34,875 bases of DNA from Gammaproteobacteria bacterium. Its GTDB lineage: Bacteria > Pseudomonadota > Gammaproteobacteria > SZUA-229. Both the position numbers and the translations under genes were made by a program. Below the pieces are notes generated by a model that was not told where the DNA came from, made no database searches, and saw nothing but the letters and a program-made list of their open reading frames with translations. Location of the stretch: contig WFMW01000015.1 of the NCBI GenBank assembly GCA_015488885.1, positions 1 to 34,875 of the forward strand. Direction: 5' to 3'. Positions 24,571-33,562 of the stretch are shown in pieces (the stretch's first letter is position 1; each line of letters begins with the position of its first letter).

Positions 24571-24741
24571 GTGGCTTACAAAACTTATATCTGTATTGTT
24601 TGTGGTTATATTTATAATGAAAAACGGGGCGATGAGGAACACGGCCTGGCACCCGGCACCCGCTGGGAAGATGTGCCGGATGACTGGGAATGCCCTGAAT
24701 GTGGTGCCGGAAAAGAGGATTTTGAAATGCAGGAGATATAA
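24571..24741 (+). CDS. Rubredoxin (GTG start)
   Basis: This 56-residue protein is complete: VAYKTYICIVCGYIYNEKRG at the start and ECPECGAGKEDF at the end. The two CxxCG knuckles (Cys8, Cys11, Cys41, Cys44) bind one iron. The other rubredoxin hallmarks (GYIYN, GLAPGTRWEDVPDDWECP) are all present. It is a small cytoplasmic one-electron carrier, often serving alkane hydroxylases, superoxide reductase or rubrerythrin; no such partner is nearby. The start is GTG with AGAGGG upstream. The gene is short and easily missed. A TAGAAT with TGTG before it (near 24525) may be its -10. It converges on yjbQ. Confidence 0.95.
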   Translation: MAYKTYICIVCGYIYNEKRGDEEHGLAPGTRWEDVPDDWECPECGAGKEDFEMQEI

Positions 24742-24797
24742 GTACGCCTGTATTAATTGCTTGTGCCCTTAAGGTTCTATCTGTTTTTGAGGGGTAA

Positions 24798-25214
24798 CTA
24801 TTCACCCATAACAGTAACAATAATATTACGTTTATGGCAGTTGGTTCGGTGTTCCCAGAGATAGACACCCTGCCAGGTGCCCAGCTCACAACGCCCCTTG
24901 CTGACCGGAATGGAAATACTGCTCTGTGTTAATGTGGTGCGTACATGAGCAGGCATATCATCTGGGCCCTCATTCATGTGTTCAAACAGCGGGCTGCCGT
25001 CAGGAATCAGTTTGGCCATAAACCTGTCCAGATCTTCGCGCACGGTTTCATCCGCATTTTCACACAGAATAATCGATGCGCTGGTGTGCTGAATAAACAG
25101 CTGGCAGATGCCTGTCTGAATGGCTGATTTAGCCACACAGTCTTCGACCTGACTACTGATATCATAAGTCCCGCGACCACGGGTGGAAAAACGTAATTTC
25201 TGTTGGTAAAGCAT
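24798..25214 (-). CDS. yjbQ: YjbQ/UPF0047 family protein
   Basis: This 138-residue protein has the UPF0047 signature: GICQLFIQHTSASIILCENADETVREDL, an HMNEGPDDMPAHVRTTLT segment and a C-terminal GRCELGTWQGVYLWEHR. The clustered His/Glu/Asp suggest a metal site. E. coli YjbQ shows weak thiamin-phosphate synthase activity that can stand in for ThiE; the true role is unsettled. The thiD-thiE operon 500 bases away makes this an interesting neighbourhood, though yjbQ has its own promoter region. AGAGGTG lies before the ATG. Confidence 0.92.
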   Translation of the reverse strand: MLYQQKLRFSTRGRGTYDISSQVEDCVAKSAIQTGICQLFIQHTSASIILCENADETVREDLDRFMAKLIPDGSPLFEHMNEGPDDMPAHVRTTLTQSSISIPVSKGRCELGTWQGVYLWEHRTNCHKRNIIVTVMGE

Positions 25215-25331
25215 TGCTAGGGCACCTCTGAATAAGTCTATTATACTTCTGGCTTACAGGCTTGTTCGTAAGCAAGGCCGTCTTTTGATAGATACCTGGT
25301 GAAAAAGACTACCCTGGGCTCGTTTGGGGTT

Positions 25332-26258
25332 CTATTTTCGCAGGCATGCGGCCATTCTGTCAGCTGTTTGTTTTAGCACATCAAACCATAAAAAGCGATC
25401 AACCGGGTGGAACAGACCGAGAATATCCAGTTCGACAGCCTTTGCCGACGTATTGGTAATAAGAGTATGAATAAGTGGCGGTTTAACTGGTGCTTCATAA
25501 AAAACACACGTTATATGCCGTTTTTTTATTAACTGTTTGATATAGCGAATCTGTTTTATGCCCGGACTGGCAGCTTCATTTAAATTAACGGAAGCCAGTC
25601 GGTTGAGGTGGTAGTCTTTTTCAAAATACTGGTAGGCATCGTGATAACTGATAAACGGTGTTTGCATGGCGTGAAGTTTATTTTTCAGTTGTGCGTGTAA
25701 CTGTTTTATGCGTAACAAAGTCTGCTGCCGGTTTTTAACATAGATGGCAGCATGAGGCCTGTCCATATGAATTAGCGTGTGGGTAATGGCCTTTACCATC
25801 TGCATGGCATTGTTTGTCGATAACCAGAAGTGAGGGTCGATAGCCGTAGTATCTGTCTGCGCATTTACTTTCTTATGGGTGCCGGTGTGAATGGGGCGAA
25901 TGCTTAAACGTTCAATACCCGGTGCCTGCATCAGGGCGTAAAATGCTGTTTGGGGTGAGTCTTTTTTAATAAGTGCAGGCATAAACGTTTCCATGGCCGG
26001 GCCTGCCCAGAATACAATATCAGCATGGGCAAGCTTGCGGTAATCAGACGGGCGCAGGTTTATATGGTGAGGGGATTGGGTGGTGTTGAGTAATAATACT
26101 GGGTTACCCACACCGTGCATTACCGCTGCAACCAGTGAAAACAGTGGCCGGATAGTCACCACGACATTCAGCCTGTTATGGGCAGCGGCTGGCTGGGCGA
26201 TAATTAAAAACAGACTGCATAACAGATACAGGAAAGGTATGGAATAAAGTCGAGGCAT
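25332..26258 (-). CDS. znuA: Zinc ABC transporter substrate-binding protein ZnuA
   Basis: This is a 308-residue precursor with signal peptide cleaved near residue 26 (IIAQPAAA). The cluster A-I binding-protein fold shows the expected ligands: His in SPHHINLRPSD, His in DPHFWLS, His in ISYHDAYQYFEKDY, and the late acidic VFYEAPVK. The His-rich loop common in ZnuA is replaced by a short segment (HTGTHKKVNAQ). It captures zinc in the periplasm for ZnuBC. It is divergent from znuC, with a Zur-like site in the 70-base gap. The GCTTAC/GTAAGC pair at 25252-25273 downstream is a weak hairpin. Confidence 0.9.
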   Translation of the reverse strand: MPRLYSIPFLYLLCSLFLIIAQPAAAHNRLNVVVTIRPLFSLVAAVMHGVGNPVLLLNTTQSPHHINLRPSDYRKLAHADIVFWAGPAMETFMPALIKKDSPQTAFYALMQAPGIERLSIRPIHTGTHKKVNAQTDTTAIDPHFWLSTNNAMQMVKAITHTLIHMDRPHAAIYVKNRQQTLLRIKQLHAQLKNKLHAMQTPFISYHDAYQYFEKDYHLNRLASVNLNEAASPGIKQIRYIKQLIKKRHITCVFYEAPVKPPLIHTLITNTSAKAVELDILGLFHPVDRFLWFDVLKQTADRMAACLRK

Positions 26259-26264
26259 GGTGAT

Positions 26265-26284
26265 TATGTTATAGTATACGGTGG
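26265..26284. promoter_or_regulatory. Candidate Zur box between znuA and znuC
   Basis: TATGTTATAGTATACGG contains TGTTATAGTATA, which matches 12 consecutive bases of the E. coli Zur half-plus-centre pattern TGTTATANTATAACA. It also includes a leftward TATACT (-10-like) for znuA. The position between divergent znu genes fits zinc repression. Confidence 0.65.
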
Positions 26285-26328
26285 TGAAATAATACCATTT
26301 CCCCTGCTATCAGGATTATTTGCTAACC

Positions 26329-27213
26329 ATGTCAACGTTTTTGCTTCAAGCAGAACATATAAACTTTTCTCGTAAAGGTAAAACCATACTGCATGATGTT
26401 TCCATACAGATTGCCGAGCAGGAAATTATAACTCTGATAGGGCCTAATGGTGCTGGTAAAACCAGTTTGATTCGAATCCTGCTGGGTTTGCTTAAAGCCG
26501 ACTCGGGGCGCATACAGCCACAGAAAAAATTACGCATTGGTTATGTACCGCAAAAAATTGTCATTCCGCAGGTGATGCCGCTACGTGTTTATGATTTTTT
26601 AACTTTATCAGCAAGAGTTTTGTTTGGCAGCAATAAGCTGAGTGATGAACATGTGCATGCTGCCTTAAAAGAACTGGATATCGATTATTTATATGCCGCA
26701 GCCATGCAGGGGCTGTCCGGTGGTGAAGTGCAACGGGTATTACTGGCACGTGCTTTGTTAAAGCAACCGAAATTACTCATTCTGGATGAGCCTGCTGCGG
26801 GCATGGATGTTATCGGTCAGCAGACATTATACAAAACCATACAGATGATTCGTCAGCAGCATCATTGCAGTATTTTAATGGTATCGCATGATTTACATCT
26901 GGTGATGGCCGCCACCGACAAAGTGATTTGCCTGAATACGCATGTATGTTGTACCGGGCATCCTGATGATGTCAGTGAGCATCCTGAATACATTAAACTA
27001 TTTGGCTCGGCATTAGATGGCCTGGCTTTGTATTCCCATCATCACGATCATGAACATGATATTCATGGCAATGTAATCGAGTCGGAACATTGTCTGAGTT
27101 GTGAATATAATAATGGTGAGAAAATTGTACACTCTCACCGGCCGGTTAACAGTGAAATAAAAACGGCAATAGTGCACCAGCATCAGCAGCAACATGAGGA
27201 TGATCATGGATGA
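26329..27213 (+). CDS. znuC: Zinc ABC transporter ATP-binding protein ZnuC
   Basis: This 294-residue ATPase has Walker A GPNGAGKT, the Q loop at VPQK, the ABC signature LSGGEVQRVLLARALL, Walker B LLILDEPAAGMD and the switch His in MVSHD. The C-terminus is extended and His-rich (HHHDHEHDIHG and HQHQQQHEDDHG), likely metal-binding, as in other ZnuC. The frame is open from a TTG at 26320, but the ATG at 26329 is the natural start. It couples ATP hydrolysis to zinc import with ZnuB, whose start overlaps its stop. Confidence 0.94.
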   Translation: MSTFLLQAEHINFSRKGKTILHDVSIQIAEQEIITLIGPNGAGKTSLIRILLGLLKADSGRIQPQKKLRIGYVPQKIVIPQVMPLRVYDFLTLSARVLFGSNKLSDEHVHAALKELDIDYLYAAAMQGLSGGEVQRVLLARALLKQPKLLILDEPAAGMDVIGQQTLYKTIQMIRQQHHCSILMVSHDLHLVMAATDKVICLNTHVCCTGHPDDVSEHPEYIKLFGSALDGLALYSHHHDHEHDIHGNVIESEHCLSCEYNNGEKIVHSHRPVNSEIKTAIVHQHQQQHEDDHG

Positions 27214-28000
27214 ATTTGTAGTCACCGCATTACTGGCTGGTATCGCCCTGGCTCTGGTTGCTGCACCATTGGGTTGTGTCGTGGTATGGCGGCGGATGGC
27301 TTATTTTGGTGATACGCTAGCTCATGCCGCCTTACTGGGTGTGGCACTATCCATAGCCATGCAGATGTTACCAATCATCGGCGTAACATTGATTGGCATA
27401 ACATTGGCCAGTTTACTTTATTTACTGGAACAGCAACGTGATCTTTCAACCGATACCCTGCTTGGTATTTTATCGCACACCGCACTGGCCATCGGTCTGG
27501 TTGTGGTTTCTGTTTTACAGGCCAATGGCCAGGTGATTAATTTAATGGCCTATCTGTTTGGTGATATTCTTGCTATTGATAAAACTGAGCTGTGGTGGAT
27601 GTATGCAGGGGTGGTATTGATTCTCGCTGTATATTATCGTTTGTGGTCGTCGTTGGTGTCCATTTCAGTGAATGAAGAGCTGGCCCGGATTGACGGGGTT
27701 AAGGTTGATCGGGATAAATTTATTTTTATGTTGTTGCTGGCCATGGTCATTGCCGTGGCGATAAATGTGGTGGGTATTTTACTGGTTACTGCCCTGCTGA
27801 TTATTCCCGCAGCCAGTGCAAGACTGTTTGTGCATTCACCACAGCAAATGGTATTTATTTCCATAGTATTTGCCATCGTGGCCGTGACTGGTGGATTATT
27901 CAGCTCATTGCAATGGGATATACCGGCAGGACCGTCAATTGTGGTCATGGCATCACTGCTGTTTTTTGCATCACGCCTTTTGCGTATTAGTCGTGATTAG
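27206..28000 (+). CDS. znuB: Zinc ABC transporter permease ZnuB
   Basis: This 264-residue membrane protein has about eight helices and the family's LGCVVVWRRMAYFGDTLAHAALLGVAL and DILAI segments. GVKVDRDKFIFMLLLAMVIAVAINVVGILLVTALLIIPAASARL is the conserved second half. It forms the channel of the ZnuABC importer. The ATG at 27206 overlaps the end of znuC by eight bases and has GAGGATG before it; the frame is open to 27194 but that start is less likely. Confidence 0.93.
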   Translation: MDEFVVTALLAGIALALVAAPLGCVVVWRRMAYFGDTLAHAALLGVALSIAMQMLPIIGVTLIGITLASLLYLLEQQRDLSTDTLLGILSHTALAIGLVVVSVLQANGQVINLMAYLFGDILAIDKTELWWMYAGVVLILAVYYRLWSSLVSISVNEELARIDGVKVDRDKFIFMLLLAMVIAVAINVVGILLVTALLIIPAASARLFVHSPQQMVFISIVFAIVAVTGGLFSSLQWDIPAGPSIVVMASLLFFASRLLRISRD

Positions 28001-28015
28001 TTCACCCTTTTATTA

Positions 28016-28786
28016 TCATCCCGACTTTATGGTATTGATGGCAGCTGCAACTTCGCGGTAAGCGTATTGGGCCAGCTGTTCTCGGGTTTTGCCGATACTA
28101 CTGGTCGGTTGCAGATAATGCACTTCAACATCAATGCAGGCAGCGCGGAAGATTAAATCGGCAGATTGACGCATACTGGTATCACCGGTAAACAGTACCA
28201 CAGGATTGATTTCAATCTGCCCGGTCTGTGGATGGGGCTGAGGATAAAAAATCGCGACGGGTTGTAACATGGCCTGTGCGTCAATCGCGCTTTGCAGGGT
28301 GCGGCTGTGAAATTTTTTTATAGTGCCATCGGTGGTGGTGCCTTCGGCAAAGACCAGACTGTTATGGTTTTGTTTGAGCGCGGCGGTTATTTCACCGCAG
28401 GCTTCAGAGGCAGAGCGATGGTTGCCACGCTGGATATACAGCGTACCCGCGCGTGTTGCCAACCAGCCAATAACCGGCATGGTTTTGACTTCGTATTTAG
28501 CCAGAAAATGCACAGGTGTAAGGCTACCGAGTATCAAAATATCCAGCCATGAAATATGATTGCTGATAAACAGGGTTTTTGTATTCAAAGGTGTACCATA
28601 AACCTTGATATTAACCCCGAACAGGTGTGCGGCTGCACGCAGCCATTTCGTCACAAACCAGCCAGAAAAATGGCCTGGCCGAATAGTATTTCGCAATAGC
28701 AAAGTGGTAAATATAACAGCGATAATAAGCAGTATAATCAGTATTATCCAGCGGTATATTTTTCTTATTGTGGCCATGCGATGCAT
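28016..28786 (-). CDS. plsC: 1-acyl-sn-glycerol-3-phosphate acyltransferase (PlsC-like)
   Basis: This 256-residue protein has an N-terminal membrane anchor (residues 12-31) and the acyltransferase motifs NHISWLD (His77 and Asp82, the HX4D catalytic pair), LYIQRG and FAEGTTTDG. It adds the second acyl chain to make phosphatidic acid at the inner membrane. A start at the ATG for residue 4 (28777) is possible. It is the last gene of argA-nadC-plsC, 19 bases after nadC. Confidence 0.88.
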   Translation of the reverse strand: MHRMATIRKIYRWIILIILLIIAVIFTTLLLRNTIRPGHFSGWFVTKWLRAAAHLFGVNIKVYGTPLNTKTLFISNHISWLDILILGSLTPVHFLAKYEVKTMPVIGWLATRAGTLYIQRGNHRSASEACGEITAALKQNHNSLVFAEGTTTDGTIKKFHSRTLQSAIDAQAMLQPVAIFYPQPHPQTGQIEINPVVLFTGDTSMRQSADLIFRAACIDVEVHYLQPTSSIGKTREQLAQYAYREVAAAINTIKSG

Positions 28787-28805
28787 CAGTCAGATAGTGT
28801 ATCAA

Positions 28806-29648
28806 TCATCCGTCAAAACGCATGGATAAATCAATCGCCCGGATATTTTTTGTCAGTGCGCCTGTCGAGATATAATCGACACCCGTTGCGGCAAGCTGAC
28901 TAAGTGATTCCAGCGTGACATTGCCAGAAACTTCGGTTCGGGTTTTGCCTGTGCATCGGGCTACCGCCTGCTTCAGGGTTTCTAAATCGAAATTATCCAG
29001 TAATATACGATCGACACCGGCATCAAGGGCAACATCAAGTTCCGTTAAATTTTCTACCTCAATTTCAACGGCCATTTCAGGGTTATAAAAGCGTGCCTGC
29101 TTCACCGCCGCCTGGATACCACCACAGGCATGGATATGGTTTTCCTTAATCAGAAAAGCATCGTATAAACCCAGCCGGTGGTTCTGACAGCCGCCGCAGG
29201 CAACCGCATATTTTTGTGCCAGACGCAGGCCGGGAAGGGTTTTACGGGTATCAAGAATAATGGTATTACTGCCATTTATCTGTGCAGCATAATCCGCTGA
29301 TACGGTAGCGGTGGCCGATAAAGTCTGCAGAAAATTAAGTGCGGTGCGTTCACCACTGAGCAGATTGCTGGCGTTGCCACTGAGTGTGCAGATGATCTGC
29401 CCGGCATCAATATGCTCGCCATCGTCAACACACCAGTCGATGAGAATATCATCATCCAGCTGGCGGTAGGTTTCTTCAAACCAGTCCAGTCCACAAAATA
29501 CACAGGCTTCACGGCTAATCACAGTTGCCAGGGAAACAAGGTTCGCGGGTATTAATGCGGCAGTAATATCACCGCTGCCGATATCTTCCTGCAGGGCAAT
29601 ATGGACATTTTCCTCGATGACGCTTTGCGGTATGGCTGGCACGGTCAT
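28806..29648 (-). CDS. nadC: Nicotinate-nucleotide pyrophosphorylase (carboxylating)
   Basis: This 280-residue protein has the QPRTase signatures GDITAALIP, TRKTLPGLRLAQKYAVACGGCQNHRLGLYDAFLIKENH (given here as the region about residues 131-168), VEIEVENLTEL, ILLDNFDLETLK and EVSGNVTLE. It converts quinolinate and PRPP to nicotinic acid mononucleotide in NAD synthesis. The ATG shares the TAATG junction with the argA stop, so the two are translationally coupled. Length fits the family. Confidence 0.95.
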   Translation of the reverse strand: MTVPAIPQSVIEENVHIALQEDIGSGDITAALIPANLVSLATVISREACVFCGLDWFEETYRQLDDDILIDWCVDDGEHIDAGQIICTLSGNASNLLSGERTALNFLQTLSATATVSADYAAQINGSNTIILDTRKTLPGLRLAQKYAVACGGCQNHRLGLYDAFLIKENHIHACGGIQAAVKQARFYNPEMAVEIEVENLTELDVALDAGVDRILLDNFDLETLKQAVARCTGKTRTEVSGNVTLESLSQLAATGVDYISTGALTKNIRAIDLSMRFDG

Positions 29649-31036
29649 TACAGTGATTTACACAGCACTTTTGAATTACGCTGCCAGTTGTACAGCGATT
29701 TTTTTTCCATCGGCAGGTCTTTTATCCGGCATTCATTAAAGCCTCTTTCAATAAACCAGTGCATGGTCTGGGTAGTGAGGGTGAATAATTTTTTCATGTG
29801 TTTTTTACGTGTCTGCCATTCAATATGTTGCAACAGATCGCTGCCGCGTCCGTGCTGTGCATAATTTTTATGTACGGCAAGGCAGGCAAGTTCCGCTGTC
29901 AGAGATTGTTCGAAGGTGAATAAAGCTGCGCAGGCAATAATCATGCCGTCGCGTTCGATAACGGTAAAATGATCAATGTCCAGTTCCAGTTGTTCACGTG
30001 AGCGTTTTACCAGTACACCTTTTTCTTCCAGTGGCGAAATAAGTTTCATAATGCCACCAATATCGTCAATATCGGCCATGCGCAGGCCTTCATAATTGTC
30101 GGCAGTAACCAGCGTGCCAATGCCATCGCGGGTGTACAGTTCCAGTAATAAAGCACCATCAATTTTACGGCTGATAAGGTGTACCCGTCGAACCCCGCTG
30201 CGGCAGGCTCGGGCGGCATTGTTTAAATGCGATTGCATTAAATGTAGCTGTGTTACATGTGATTGCGTTGTCAGATTATTGTTTTCAGATAGCTTGTTGT
30301 TCTTGCTCTGCCTGTCTTTACCATGCAGGCTCAACCAGTGTTCTGCCTGAGGCAGATTGAGTTGTTGCAGCAACTGCTGGTTTTCATCATAAACACCATT
30401 GTTTTCCATAATGAAAACAAGCTTGTCTGCACTCAGCGCAATCGCGGTTTCAGTGGCCACATCTTCAGCGCGTAAATTAAACACCTCGCCGGTGGAGGAA
30501 TAACCCAGTGGTGAGATCAGCACCACATTATCCAGTTTAAGCTGTTGTTTTATGCTGGTCGCATCAATGTGGCGAACCTTGCCGGTACGTGCATAGTCCA
30601 CCCCGTCACGCACACCATAAGGTTGAGCTGTAACAAAATTACCCGAAACCACGCGTACTGATGCCCCCGCCATCGGCGTATTGGGTAGCCCCATGGACAG
30701 CATGGCTTCAATCTGGCTGCGTACCTGACCAATCGCCTGTTTGACGGCAGGCATGTGTGCTTTAGGGGTAATCCGCAGATGACGGGCAAACTCAGAATTC
30801 AGGCCGAGCGTATCCAGTTGCTGCTTGATCTGTGGGCGGGCACCGTGCACCAGCACAATCCGCACGCCGAGGCTGCCAAGCAGGGCTATATCATGTATCA
30901 GTCTGGCAAAATCAGCGGATATAACCGCTTCACCACCAAATAAAATCACCAGTGTACGTCGGCGCAGGGCACGAATATAGGGTGCTGAATGTCTGAACCA
31001 GTTTATATATTGATGATTGTCAGGTTGTTTTTTCAA
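29648..31036 (-). CDS. argA: N-acetylglutamate synthase ArgA (TTG start)
   Basis: This 462-residue protein has an N-terminal amino-acid-kinase-like domain (WFRHSAPYIRALRRRTLVILFGGEAV, about residues 13-38) and a C-terminal GNAT domain (about 320-462, with LACLAVHKNYAQHGRGSDLL). It acetylates glutamate to start arginine synthesis. E. coli ArgA is 443 residues; the extra length is a polar insert around residues 235-275 with the five-residue pattern TQSHV/TQLHL/MQSHL. The first codon is TTG at 31036 with GAG a few bases upstream; no ATG lies nearby. It heads argA-nadC-plsC. Confidence 0.93.
   Translation of the reverse strand: MKKQPDNHQYINWFRHSAPYIRALRRRTLVILFGGEAVISADFARLIHDIALLGSLGVRIVLVHGARPQIKQQLDTLGLNSEFARHLRITPKAHMPAVKQAIGQVRSQIEAMLSMGLPNTPMAGASVRVVSGNFVTAQPYGVRDGVDYARTGKVRHIDATSIKQQLKLDNVVLISPLGYSSTGEVFNLRAEDVATETAIALSADKLVFIMENNGVYDENQQLLQQLNLPQAEHWLSLHGKDRQSKNNKLSENNNLTTQSHVTQLHLMQSHLNNAARACRSGVRRVHLISRKIDGALLLELYTRDGIGTLVTADNYEGLRMADIDDIGGIMKLISPLEEKGVLVKRSREQLELDIDHFTVIERDGMIIACAALFTFEQSLTAELACLAVHKNYAQHGRGSDLLQHIEWQTRKKHMKKLFTLTTQTMHWFIERGFNECRIKDLPMEKKSLYNWQRNSKVLCKSL
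30224..30268 (-). repeat. Three imperfect 15-bp tandem repeats within argA
   Basis: The units lie at 30224-30238, 30239-30253 and 30254-30268. They encode TQSHV, TQLHL and MQSHL in the loop between the kinase-like and acetyltransferase domains. Confidence 0.8.
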
Positions 31037-31108
31037 GTGGCTACTCGGCTTTTCAGGTTAATTGTCGGCAAGATTATTTGCCTGTCCTCTACACTACATT
31101 CTTATTAT

Positions 31109-31128
31109 AATCGCTAATATACGCGATT
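31109..31128. promoter_or_regulatory. Palindrome between argA and ilvD
   Basis: AATCGC (31109-31114) and GCGATT (31123-31128) are perfect 6-bp arms around an 8-base AT-rich centre. It lies next to TTATAAT, -10-like on either strand. It does not match the arginine-box consensus. Possible operator; function unknown. Confidence 0.4.
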
Positions 31129-31163
31129 GATGGCTGCATTCAATATTAATTTACAAAAATGCA

Positions 31164-31194
31164 TGCAATCCCACGCGGGAGCGGTGGGAACGAA
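31164..31194. repeat. Small palindromic repeat upstream of ilvD
   Basis: CCCAC (31170-31174) and GTGGG (31184-31188), with GC/GC inside, form a GC-rich hairpin in an AT-rich gap. The surrounding TGCAATCCCACGCGGGAGCG and GGGAACGA resemble a short palindromic repeat I recall as dispersed in many gammaproteobacterial genomes. From memory, not a search. Confidence 0.5.
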
Positions 31195-31308
31195 ACACAA
31201 TAAATATTTATGGGAGAAGTCTCGGTGGGCTAACACAGTGGGCTGTCAATGTTGCATACAGGTTTGCGAGGTAGTAGGCTTTGGTAAATTACTTTCTGGA
31301 GGATTTCT

Positions 31309-33153
31309 ATGCCTGTTTACCGTTCTCGAACAACCACCCATGGCCGCAATATGGCCGGTGCCCGTGCTCTCTGGCGTGCAACCGGTACCAAAGAAGGGGA
31401 CTGGGATAAACCGATTATCGCCATTGCCAATTCTTTTACCCAGTTTGTTCCCGGTCATGTTCATCTGAAGGACATGGGGCAGATGGTGGCGCGCGAGATC
31501 GAGGCGGCCGGTGGCGTGGCCAAAGAGTTCAATACCATCGCCATTGATGATGGTATCGCGATGGGGCATGGCGGTATGCTCTATTCGCTACCCAGTCGCG
31601 ATTTGATTGCGGACTCTGTCGAGTATATGTGCAATGCACATTGCGCCGATGCGCTGGTCTGCATCTCCAACTGCGACAAGATTACCCCCGGTATGCTGAT
31701 GGCGGCCATGCGCATCAATATCCCGACCATATTTGTTTCCGGTGGTCCAATGGAGGCCGGTAAAATCACGCTTAACAAACAGGAACTGCACCTGGATCTG
31801 GTCGATGCCATGGTGAAGGCGGCGGATTCGAATGAAACGGATGAGGATATTGCGGCCATTGAGCGTTCGGCATGCCCGACCTGTGGTTCCTGCTCCGGTA
31901 TGTTTACCGCTAACTCGATGAACTGTCTGACCGAAGCGCTGGGGATGTCGCTTCCCGGTAACGGTTCCCTGGTGGCGACACATGCAGACCGCAAGGAATT
32001 GTTTCTGCAAGCCGGTCGTTTAGCAGTGGAACTGGCCAAACGCTATTACGAACAGGATGACGAATCGGTTTTGCCGCGCTCAATTGCCACCTTTGATGCC
32101 TTTGAGAACGCCATTACGCTGGATATCGCCATGGGCGGCAGCACCAACACGGTATTACACCTGCTGGCGATTGCCCAGGAGGCTGATGTGAACTTCACCA
32201 TGGAAGATATTGATCGCATGTCGCGCCAGGTGCCAAATATCTGCAAGGTATCACCATCGTCCCAGTATCATCTGGAGGATGTGCATCGTGCTGGTGGTGT
32301 GATGAATATCCTTGCCGAGCTGAATCGTGCTGGTTTGCTGCATGCCGATGCCGGTTGTGTCCATGCGCCAAGTCTGGGCGCAGCGCTGAAAGCCTGGGAT
32401 ATCACCAACCCTGATAACAAACAGGCACACCAGCTGTTCCTTGCCGCGCCCGCAGGCCGACCTTCACTGAAGGCTTTTTCACAGTCCGAACACTGGAAAG
32501 AACTGGATGAGGATCGCGAGAATGGCTGTATCCGTGATGTGGTGCATGCCTACTCGAAACAGGGTGGGTTAGCTGTGCTTTATGGCAACATTGCAGAAAG
32601 GGGCTGTATCGTCAAAACAGCGGGTGTAGATGCATCCATCTGGCAATTCAGCGGACGTGCGCGCGTGTTCGAGTCACAGGAGGCTTCCGTGGCGGCCATC
32701 CTCAATGATGAAATTGTCGCCGGTGATGTGGTGGTGATTCGTTATGAAGGGCCAAAGGGCGGGCCGGGCATGCAGGAAATGCTGTATCCAACTTCATACC
32801 TTAAGTCAAAGGGCCTGGGCAAGGTTTGCGCCTTGCTCACCGATGGTCGTTTCTCCGGCGGTACCTCAGGCCTGTCCATTGGACACGCTTCACCCGAAGC
32901 AGCCGAGGGCGGCGCTATCGGGCTGGTTGAAGAGGGTGATAGCATCGAAATCGACATTCCCAATCGCAGCATTCATCTCAAAGTTTCCGATGCTGTTCTG
33001 GCGGAACGTAGAAAAGTGATGGCAGCCCGGGGTGCAGCCGCCTGGAAACCGGTCAACCGTGACCGAGCTGTATCCAGAGCCCTGCAAGCCTACGCTGCCC
33101 TGACCACCTCCGCCGACCGTGGCGCGGTACGCGATCTGGCGCAGTTGAAGTAA
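31309..33153 (+). CDS. ilvD: Dihydroxy-acid dehydratase
   Basis: This 614-residue protein is almost exactly the length of the enterobacterial enzyme (616). It has the signatures [16 protein letters not shown] and [21 protein letters not shown] with the cluster-binding cysteines, [11 protein letters not shown], and near the C-terminus [18 protein letters not shown]. It dehydrates dihydroxy acids to 2-oxo acids in valine, leucine and isoleucine synthesis. TGGAGG lies before the ATG. Base composition and codon choice look richer in G+C than in neighbouring argA and the integrase, continuing to about 33250. I saw no Ile/Val/Leu-rich leader peptide. Confidence 0.97.
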   Translation: MPVYRSRTTTHGRNMAGARALWRATGTKEGDWDKPIIAIANSFTQFVPGHVHLKDMGQMVAREIEAAGGVAKEFNTIAIDDGIAMGHGGMLYSLPSRDLIADSVEYMCNAHCADALVCISNCDKITPGMLMAAMRINIPTIFVSGGPMEAGKITLNKQELHLDLVDAMVKAADSNETDEDIAAIERSACPTCGSCSGMFTANSMNCLTEALGMSLPGNGSLVATHADRKELFLQAGRLAVELAKRYYEQDDESVLPRSIATFDAFENAITLDIAMGGSTNTVLHLLAIAQEADVNFTMEDIDRMSRQVPNICKVSPSSQYHLEDVHRAGGVMNILAELNRAGLLHADAGCVHAPSLGAALKAWDITNPDNKQAHQLFLAAPAGRPSLKAFSQSEHWKELDEDRENGCIRDVVHAYSKQGGLAVLYGNIAERGCIVKTAGVDASIWQFSGRARVFESQEASVAAILNDEIVAGDVVVIRYEGPKGGPGMQEMLYPTSYLKSKGLGKVCALLTDGRFSGGTSGLSIGHASPEAAEGGAIGLVEEGDSIEIDIPNRSIHLKVSDAVLAERRKVMAARGAAAWKPVNRDRAVSRALQAYAALTTSADRGAVRDLAQLK

Positions 33154-33284
33154 CCGGTGGAGGTGGGTAGCATCCGCATCCTGACACAGCTGCAGCCGTC
33201 CGTCCTCTACCATACCCTGTTGCATGGTTGGACGCTCTGCGTCGAGTCATGGTAATGGATGACAGCAGCGTGTGGTTTATTATC

Positions 33285-33311
33285 AAAGACTATAGTTTAT
33301 AAAGACTATAG
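33285..33311 (+). repeat. Direct repeat AAAGACTATAG x2 after ilvD
   Basis: AAAGACTATAG at 33285-33295 and 33301-33311, with related CTATAG at about 33345-33351. It marks the start of an AT-rich stretch (to 33415) with no gene. Confidence 0.6.
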
Positions 33312-33415
33312 CGATAACCGGTAAAATACATATAAATCATATAGCTATAGTGATCCTAGCCCAATCCCAATTAATTTATGGGTAGCCTATATCAGATAGT
33401 ATTATTGCTGAAGTC

Positions 33416-33562
33416 TCATTGATCAGGCAGGTTATCAAGCGGACTGTTTACCGAAATACCGGGTTTGTTTAATACATGGGTATAAATCATCGTTGTATTA
33501 ATATCCGAATGCCCCAGCAATTCCTGTACAGTACGGATATCATAGACATTATCTTGCATCAT
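33416..33562 (-). pseudogene. C-terminal remnant of a second integron-type tyrosine recombinase
   Basis: Read leftward, 48 codons encode a piece beginning [20 protein letters not shown] and then [17 protein letters not shown], ending SPLDNLPDQ with a stop. This is the end of a tyrosine recombinase including the active-site Tyr (IYTH) and the LLGH motif. Everything before it is missing. It begins at the stop codon of the neighbouring integrase and is similar to, but distinct from, its C-terminus ([18 protein letters not shown]). Confidence 0.85.

Noticed and set aside
24314-24600. Thiamin (TPP) riboswitch upstream of thiD
   Set aside because: The conserved CTGAGA and the second conserved block are missing on the leftward strand; the structure there is a simple long palindrome.
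25222-25240. Insertion-sequence end near GGGCACCTCTGAATAAG
   Set aside because: It resembles terminal repeats of some insertion sequences, but I found no inverted partner or transposase in the window.
31127-31308. Branched-chain amino acid leader peptide and attenuator for ilvD
   Set aside because: The possible peptide has no run of Ile, Val or Leu codons, and there are no mutually exclusive hairpins.
33154-33415. attC sites or gene cassettes of the integron
   Set aside because: No matching GTTRRRY/RYYYAAC core pairs were seen. Because the integrase reads leftward, its cassettes would lie to the right of the window.
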